From assembly GCA_947500035.1 (NCBI GenBank), contig CANMQP010000004.1, positions 1 to 64,000 of the forward strand: a stretch of DNA of 64,000 nucleotides. Reading direction: 5' to 3'. This document shows positions 59,255-64,000 of this stretch, one piece after another. Each line of letters starts with the position of its first letter. Positions within the stretch are counted from its first letter, which is position 1. The translations under genes were made by a program, and so were the position numbers. The stretch is from an uncultured Kiloniellaceae bacterium. Lineage in GTDB: Bacteria; Pseudomonadota; Alphaproteobacteria; Kiloniellales; Kiloniellaceae. A model generated the notes under the pieces. It was given only the letters and a program-made list of their open reading frames with translations. It did no database searches and was not told the origin of the DNA.

Positions 59255-59605
59255 ATGAGCATTCGCAGACTCGAATCCGGCCCCCGCATGAGCCAGGCCG
59301 TCATCCACGGCAACACCGTCTACCTCGCCGGACAGGTCGGCGCACCAGGTCAGAGCGTGACCGCGCAGACCACGGCGATTCTGGCAAGCATCGACCGTCT
59401 GCTGGGCGAGGCCGGGTCCGACAAATCCAAACTGCTGCAGGCCACCATCTGGCTGGACTCCATGGACGATTTCGCCGAGATGAACGCCGTCTGGGATGCC
59501 TGGGTCGACCCCGCCAACCCACCGACCCGCGCCGCCGGCGAATCCCGCTTGGCCACGCCGGACTTCAAGGTCGAGATCATCGTCGTGGCGGCGTTGGACG
59601 GCTGA
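59255..59605 (+). CDS. RidA/YjgF family imine/enamine deaminase
   Basis: 116 residues, a complete single RidA-fold protein. AVIHGNTVYLAGQVGAPGQS (about 15-34), SKLLQATIWLDSMDDFAEMN and TRAAGESRL with the conserved Arg needed for imine hydrolysis are present. Start ATG at 59255 after AAGGAA. It lies 43 bases after the D-amino-acid dehydrogenase, whose imino product it would hydrolyse to the keto acid plus ammonia. A terminator follows. Confidence 0.9.
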   Translation: MSIRRLESGPRMSQAVIHGNTVYLAGQVGAPGQSVTAQTTAILASIDRLLGEAGSDKSKLLQATIWLDSMDDFAEMNAVWDAWVDPANPPTRAAGESRLATPDFKVEIIVVAALDG

Positions 59606-59629
59606 TAACAAGCTCTAACTGTCAGGCAA

Positions 59630-59659
59630 AAAAAGCGGTCACTAACCTGGCCGCTTTTT
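59630..59659. terminator. Bidirectional terminator between ridA-like and multicopper oxidase genes
   Basis: AAAAAGCGG (59630-59638) and CCGCTTTTT (59651-59659) are perfectly complementary around a 12-base loop and give T-runs in both directions. It lies between two convergent stop codons (59605 and 59666). Confidence 0.9.
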
Positions 59660-59665
59660 CTTGCA

Positions 59666-61084
59666 TCAAATCACCCTCACATAACCGGTCAGGCCGCTCT
59701 TCTGATGCTCGATCACATGGCAGTGGAAGACCCAGTCGCCCGGATTGTCCGCGACCAGTGCCACCTCCATATGCTCGTTGGGCAGCAGCAGCGCGGTATC
59801 GGTCACCAGCGGCATGAGCTTGCGCTGGTTTGAGTGCAAGAGTTTAAAGCTCATCCCATGCAGGTGGATCGGGTGGCTGTTGGGGGTCTCGTTGATCAGG
59901 CGGAAGATATAGCTCTGCCCCTGCTTCAATTCGGCGAGCGGTCCGCCCGGGTCGGGAACATCGCCGGGCCAAGGCAGACGATTGATCGCCCAGAAGGTAT
60001 AGCCGAGCGTGCCGCAGACACTCTCCATGCCCGACGTCTCCGCCGACCAGGAGAAGGTGAAGGGCAGCGTCGTGGCATTGGCCAGATCCGGCTCCTGCAC
60101 CGGGTTGGGCGGGAGCGGTTTGAGTTCCGCGAAAGACCGGCCCAGGTCAGATCCCCTGGTGATCAACGTCGCCAGAAGTCTCGGGCCGGCGCCGCTCTGG
60201 GTCTGGATGCGCAGGATCTTGCCTTCTTCACGCGGAAGCCGGATCGCCAGGTCCATCCGCTGTCCCGCGCCGATCGGATAGACCTCCAGCGGAAAGGGGG
60301 CGGGAACCGGGTTGGCATCCAGGGCAATCACCCGGGCGTCGGCCTTGGTCTGCGTGTCTTCCTCCATCACGGAGATGCGGTAGACCCGGGTCACGTCGGT
60401 TGCCGCGAGGCGCAGGCGCAGCAGGCCACCGCTGCTCACCTCATAGCGCGGCTCGACCTGCCAGTTGGTCGTCATCACCGTGCCCAGCGTGCCGCCCCTG
60501 GCGGCGAGACGCGGCTTGAACTGGCGGATGAGCTGCCCGTCGTCACCCAGACGAAAGTCGCGCAGGTTCAGCGCCAGGTCCTGGTCAAAACCGGGGTCTT
60601 CCAGCTCCTCGACAATCAGAAGACCGGTCAGGCCCCGGCCCATTTGCGCCAAGGTGTTGCAGTGGGGATGATACCAGAAGGTCCCGGCATCCGGCGGCGT
60701 AAAGGCGTAGCGGAAGCGCTCGTCCTTGTAGACGTAAGGCTGGGTCAGAAAGGGCACGCCATCGACCGCATTGGGAATGCGCAGGCCATGCCAGTGAATG
60801 GTCGTCGCCTCATCCAGACCATTGACGAGATCGGCTGTGAAGACCGCGCCCTGCTTCATGCGCAGCACCGGCGCGGGGCCCGCCGGAGCATAGGACATCA
60901 TGCCCTTGGTGGTCGTGCCGGGCAGGATCGGGTAATCGATCTGCTGAGGCTTGAGCACAACATCGGCGGGCCGGTCCGAAGCCCGCGCCCCCCGCCCCGT
61001 CAGACCCTCCGCCAGCGCAATCCCGGACCCCACCGCGCCCGCGCCGGCAAGCCCCGCCGCGACGAATTCCCGCCTGGTGAACAT
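59666..61084 (-). CDS. Tat-exported multicopper oxidase
   Basis: A 472-residue laccase-like enzyme with Tat signal FTRREFVAAGLAGAGAVG (about residues 2-19) ending near ARA. Copper sites: TIHWHGLRIP, FWYHPHCNTLAQ, NSHPIHLHGMSFKL and WVFHCHVIEHQKSGLTG. The axial position of the T1 copper after HCHVIEH is Leu, as in higher-potential laccases, rather than Met of CueO/CotA. No Met-rich insert is visible, so cuprous oxidase activity as in CueO is less likely. Single-gene unit; a 14-bp palindrome lies about 55 bases upstream of the start. Confidence 0.93.
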   Translation of the reverse strand: MFTRREFVAAGLAGAGAVGSGIALAEGLTGRGARASDRPADVVLKPQQIDYPILPGTTTKGMMSYAPAGPAPVLRMKQGAVFTADLVNGLDEATTIHWHGLRIPNAVDGVPFLTQPYVYKDERFRYAFTPPDAGTFWYHPHCNTLAQMGRGLTGLLIVEELEDPGFDQDLALNLRDFRLGDDGQLIRQFKPRLAARGGTLGTVMTTNWQVEPRYEVSSGGLLRLRLAATDVTRVYRISVMEEDTQTKADARVIALDANPVPAPFPLEVYPIGAGQRMDLAIRLPREEGKILRIQTQSGAGPRLLATLITRGSDLGRSFAELKPLPPNPVQEPDLANATTLPFTFSWSAETSGMESVCGTLGYTFWAINRLPWPGDVPDPGGPLAELKQGQSYIFRLINETPNSHPIHLHGMSFKLLHSNQRKLMPLVTDTALLLPNEHMEVALVADNPGDWVFHCHVIEHQKSGLTGYVRVI

Positions 61085-61138
61085 ATCGGCAATCTTTACC
61101 TAAAAGTTGCGAATGAGAAGAATTCACAACATAAGCGG

Positions 61139-61152
61139 CGCTCACGTGAGCG
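61139..61152. promoter_or_regulatory. 14-bp perfect palindrome upstream of the multicopper oxidase gene
   Basis: CGCTCACGTGAGCG lies 55-68 bases upstream of the oxidase start codon. A helix-turn-helix dimer site is possible; it does not resemble a CueR box. Confidence 0.35.
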
Positions 61153-61333
61153 TCAAAGGCGATAGGGACAAAACACGCGGCGTTCATCTGCCATGCAAAA
61201 CTGCAACAACTTCCTGCGGCCCTGCGGGTTCACGGCGCGAAGCCTCAAATGTAGGCTTACAAGTACATTAGTCTCGAAAATAACTTCTAATTTTTAATTT
61301 CAATTAGCTATGAAAATTTAGGAAGGATTTTTC

Positions 61334-62023
61334 ATGACCTTCTACCAAAATATCGGATGGATCGTTATCGCCTTGGCGGTGACGAACCTCCTGCCGACGC
61401 CCTCCAGCGCGGCGATCATAACCTTTGATGACCGTAACGCCTTCGAAGCGGCCGTAGCCGGCGCGCCCTTGCTGGAAGACCCCTTCGATAATCCCATCCC
61501 GGGCGCAGAGCAGATCACCCTCGACAGCGGTATCGTCTCGACCAACGCGCCAGTTTCGGTCTTTCTCGACGACAATTCTGTCGTTCCTTTCGACGACGGC
61601 GGCTATTACCGCAACTCCGTGAACAACTCGACGAACGAGCTCGCCGACACGATCACCTGGGATTTCCCCATGCCGATCATCGGCTTTGGCTTCGGGCTCT
61701 CCGAAGCGGCGCCCGATGGCGTACAGGTCACGTTCGACGGAGGAGATGGGCTCGAAAGCTTCCTGCTCCACGATATCAACGGCGATGTAAGTTCGAGCGG
61801 CTTCATCGGTTTCGTCGGTTTCGTCGCCGACACAGCCTTTGAGACCATCGTTTTCTCAAACGACAACGTGCTGTCGACCGACAGCTTCAACATCGACGAT
61901 CTCGTCTTCGCGCTAGCAGCATCCGACCCCACCGTCGTGCCGTTGCCGACGACGCTGCCACTGACCCTCTTCGGCATTGCAGGGCTGCTGTACTGTGGGC
62001 GTAGAAGAACTTCGGGCGACTGA
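61334..62023 (+). CDS. VPLPA-CTERM-type secreted/surface protein
   Basis: A 229-residue protein with Sec signal peptide (about 1-26, LPTPSSAA), a beta-rich acidic middle part (ITFDDRNAFEAAVAGAP, ITWDFPMPIIGFGFGLSEA) and a C-terminal tripartite sorting tail: VPLPTTLPL, hydrophobic helix LTLFGIAGLLYC, then basic GRRRTSG. This is the VPLPA-CTERM pattern recognised by exosortase-type enzymes in alphaproteobacteria. No exosortase is in the window. Start ATG at 61334 after AGGAAGG. The middle domain resembles proteins of PEP-CTERM families that bind or line the exopolysaccharide matrix; function unknown. Confidence 0.85.
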   Translation: MTFYQNIGWIVIALAVTNLLPTPSSAAIITFDDRNAFEAAVAGAPLLEDPFDNPIPGAEQITLDSGIVSTNAPVSVFLDDNSVVPFDDGGYYRNSVNNSTNELADTITWDFPMPIIGFGFGLSEAAPDGVQVTFDGGDGLESFLLHDINGDVSSSGFIGFVGFVADTAFETIVFSNDNVLSTDSFNIDDLVFALAASDPTVVPLPTTLPLTLFGIAGLLYCGRRRTSGD

Positions 62024-62047
62024 CCTGCGAGCATACGGCCGGCGGCC

Positions 62048-62767
62048 TCAACCGCCCGCCTTCTCGCCGATCTGTTCCTTGACCGTTTCCGCGCTCTGGC
62101 TGAAGAGGATCTTGCGCTCTTCATCGCTGGGTGGCGCGGAGCGGCGGAATTCCTTGCCCAGGTCGACGGCCCGCTGAACCGCCGGGCGTTCCTTGATGGC
62201 CTTGCGCCAGCGGGTGACATTTGGAAAACCGGAGAGGTCGCGGGTCAGGGGCTTGGCGATCAGGACCCAGGGCCAGTTGATCATATCGGCGATGGAATAG
62301 GCCTCGCCGAGAATGAAACTCCGTCCCTCCAACTGCCGTTCCAGCACCCCCAGACAGCGGTCGTATTCGTTGGCGTAACGGGTCTTGGAATAGGCTTCGT
62401 CGCCGGGCGCATAGTTCACGAAGTGGCTGAGCTGTCCGGCCATGGGGCCCTGGTTGCCGGTCTGCCAGAAGAGCCACTCCAAAGTCTCCTTCTTGCCCAG
62501 CGGATCGGCGGGGACGAAGCGGCCTGTTTTCTCGGCGAGGTAATAGAGGATCGCCCCTGATTCAAAGACCGAAACCGGGTCGCCCTCCACATCGTGATCG
62601 ACGATGGCGGGCATGCGGTTGTTCGGGCTGATGGCCAGGAACTCGGGCTTGAACTGATCGCCCTTGGAGATATTCACCGGGATGGTCTTGTAAGGAACAG
62701 CCAGCTCTTCCAGCAGAATGGCGACCTTCCAGCCGTTGGGGGTTGGCCAGTAATAAAAGTCGATCAT
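62048..62767 (-). CDS. Glutathione S-transferase, Nu class (YfcG/YghU-like)
   Basis: 239 residues: thioredoxin-like N-domain MIDFYYWPTPNGWKVAILLE (residues 1-20), with Thr9 and Asn11 corresponding to residues used by YfcG-type disulfide-bond oxidoreductases in place of Tyr/Cys; NNRMPAIVDHD and FESGAILYYLAEKTGRF bind glutathione; the helical C-domain follows. It overlaps the CoA transferase gene by four bases. Likely glutathione-dependent reductase of organic disulfides or peroxides. Confidence 0.9.
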   Translation of the reverse strand: MIDFYYWPTPNGWKVAILLEELAVPYKTIPVNISKGDQFKPEFLAISPNNRMPAIVDHDVEGDPVSVFESGAILYYLAEKTGRFVPADPLGKKETLEWLFWQTGNQGPMAGQLSHFVNYAPGDEAYSKTRYANEYDRCLGVLERQLEGRSFILGEAYSIADMINWPWVLIAKPLTRDLSGFPNVTRWRKAIKERPAVQRAVDLGKEFRRSAPPSDEERKILFSQSAETVKEQIGEKAGG

Positions 62768-63978
62768 TCCGCTGCCTTTGCCGCTTCCACGGGCGTGCCC
62801 AGGACACCCTCTTCCCGCAGAGCCTCGATCTCCGCGTCGCCAAATCCGAGCTCGGCGAGGATTTCATCGTTGTGCGCCCCCAGAAGAGCGCCGCCGTGGC
62901 GCAACTCGGCCGGTGTCTCGGAGAAGCGCGCGGCGGGCCGGGCCTGGCGCAGACGTCCGGCGTGGGGATGATCGCTCTCCATCACGATGCCACTCGCCAC
63001 CACCTGCGGGTGGCTGATCATATCGCTGCGGGTGAGCACCGGAACGCAGGGCACATCCTGCTCCTCCAGGCGGGCCAGCCACTCCTGCGAGCTGCGTGTC
63101 GTCAGGACGCTCTGGGTCAGCTCCAGGCGGGCATCGATGTTGGTCTGGCGCAAGGCCGGGGTCTTGAAGCGCGGGTCTTCCAGCCACTCCGGCGTCTCCA
63201 GAGCGCGGGTCAAGCCTTCCCACTGCTTGTCGGACTGCACCGCAACGCTGATATAGCCGTCGCTGGTCTCATAGATGAGATCGATGAAGCTCTGCGCCGC
63301 CTGCTGGGGCAGCTCCGCGCCTGCGAAGGTCTGGCTGCCCATGTCGGAGCCCCAGAGAAAGGCGATGACGCTGTCCAGCATGGAAAGGCGCACATGCTGC
63401 CCCCGCCCCGTGCGCTCGCGCGACAAGAGAGCCGCGGTGATGGCCTGGGAAGCGGTCACGCCGGTCAGCTTATCGGGCAGGATCGTGCGCACCAGCCGCG
63501 GGCGCTCCTGGTCGGAGCCCGCCTGCACCGTGGTCAGGCCCGAGAGCGCCTGCACCAGCGGATCGTAGACCGGCTTGCTGGCATAGGGGCCCTTCTCGCC
63601 GAAGCCGCTGATCGAGACATAGACGATCTCCGGGGCAATCATGCGGATCTCATCCTCGCCCAGGCCCATGCGTTCAATCACGCCGGGGCGGAAGTTCTGC
63701 ACGAAGACGTCCGCATCCGCGACCAGCTTTTTCAGCACCTCGATCCCGCGCGGATCCTTGAGGTTCAGCGAAACCGAGCGCTTGTTGCGGTTGTTGTTGA
63801 GAAAGGAGGCTGCCAGCCCGGAGCGGCGGTTGGAGACCTGCCGCGTGTAATCGCCGCCCTTGGGGCTCTCGATCTTGATCACGTCCGCGCCCTGATCCGC
63901 CAGAATCATGGTCGCCAGGGGTCCGGATATCATCGCGGTCAGATCGACGATGCGATAACCCTGCAGTGGTCCTGCCAT
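62764..63978 (-). CDS. Family III CoA transferase (CaiB/BaiF)
   Basis: A 404-residue enzyme moving CoA between carboxylic acids. LQGYRIVDLTAMISGPLATM (about residues 5-24), LADQGADVIKIESPKGGDY, FLNNNRNKRSVSLNLKDPRG and the catalytic Asp region YASKPVYDPLVQALSG (about residue 140) mark the family. The start ATG at 63978 follows AGGAGAG near the window edge. It is translationally coupled with the GST gene. Substrate acid unknown; related enzymes handle formyl/oxalyl, succinyl, mesaconyl or aromatic acids. Confidence 0.93.
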   Translation of the reverse strand: MAGPLQGYRIVDLTAMISGPLATMILADQGADVIKIESPKGGDYTRQVSNRRSGLAASFLNNNRNKRSVSLNLKDPRGIEVLKKLVADADVFVQNFRPGVIERMGLGEDEIRMIAPEIVYVSISGFGEKGPYASKPVYDPLVQALSGLTTVQAGSDQERPRLVRTILPDKLTGVTASQAITAALLSRERTGRGQHVRLSMLDSVIAFLWGSDMGSQTFAGAELPQQAAQSFIDLIYETSDGYISVAVQSDKQWEGLTRALETPEWLEDPRFKTPALRQTNIDARLELTQSVLTTRSSQEWLARLEEQDVPCVPVLTRSDMISHPQVVASGIVMESDHPHAGRLRQARPAARFSETPAELRHGGALLGAHNDEILAELGFGDAEIEALREEGVLGTPVEAAKAAE

Positions 63979-64000
63979 GGAATGGGTCTCTCCTTTTGTT

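Noticed and set aside
1-64000. CRISPR arrays, tRNA/rRNA genes, prophage or integrative element
   Set aside because: No regularly spaced direct repeats, cloverleaf-like genes, integrase or phage structural genes were found on reading through the window.

Overview
The window is about 62-63% GC, densely packed, and reads as chromosomal DNA of an alphaproteobacterium, probably a marine or soil Rhodospirillales/Rhodobacterales-like heterotroph. The evidence is the style of the ferredoxin-NADP reductase, the Zur/ZnuABC divergon, tripartite TRAP transporters, CUT1 and CUT2 sugar ABC importers, Tat-exported molybdo- and multicopper enzymes and a VPLPA-type C-terminal sorting tail. I see no rRNA, tRNA, CRISPR array, integrase or intact insertion sequence. 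The exact genus is not determinable from the sequence alone.

Layout. 1-2.2 kb: end of a truncated gene, then a divergent flavodoxin-fold oxidoreductase/TetR pair with a 31-bp operator, bracketed by two near-identical terminators. 2.2-4.9 kb: two-subunit isoquinoline-oxidoreductase-like molybdenum hydroxylase. 5.0-6.6 kb: ECF sigma factor and zinc-finger anti-sigma factor. 6.9-8.3 kb: nitroreductase and ferredoxin-NADP reductase. 8.8-18.5 kb: a nine-gene leftward operon for uptake and catabolism of a phosphorylatable polyol (CUT1 ABC importer, FGGY kinase, G1P-dehydrogenase-like and GpsA-like dehydrogenases, SDR, RpiB-type isomerase), divergent from a SorC-type regulator, with a perfect inverted-repeat operator between them. 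20.1-32.3 kb: inositol catabolism (CUT2 ABC importer, LacI regulator, two Gfo/Idh/MocA dehydrogenases, IolE-like, IolD, IolC, IolB, IolJ), tied together by two perfect LacI operators. 32.3-35.1 kb: 3-hydroxyisobutyrate-dehydrogenase-like protein, SDR, and a Ser/Cys-type proline racemase family member. 35.1-38.7 kb: zinc uptake (zur-znuB-znuC divergent from znuA, with two Zur-like boxes). 38.8-49.1 kb: a sugar degradation island with a YihV-type kinase and YihW-type DeoR regulator, LacD-type class I aldolase, FucI-fold isomerase, GH31 glycosidase, SDR and a TRAP transporter. 49.4-59.6 kb: orphan small AAA ATPase, ornithine aminotransferase and arginase with an Lrp regulator, a second TRAP transporter, an unknown membrane protein, and a DauA-like D-amino-acid dehydrogenase with a RidA-type imine deaminase. 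59.7-64 kb: Tat multicopper oxidase, a VPLPA-CTERM secreted protein, a Nu-class GST and a family III CoA transferase.

How the parts work together. The region is a catabolic archipelago: each block pairs a high-affinity importer with a kinase/isomerase/aldolase or oxidoreductase set and its own one-component regulator. The most interesting candidate is 38.8-49.1 kb. Its kinase and regulator resemble the E. coli sulfoquinovose proteins YihV and YihW, but the isomerase, glycosidase and transporter come from other families, so it may be a variant sulfoglycolytic (or related 6-substituted hexose) EMP pathway. The second is the polyol operon, which combines two unrelated glycerol-phosphate-type dehydrogenases with one kinase. 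Small palindromic dispersed repeats (three copies of one family plus a larger multi-stem element) sit in intergenic gaps.
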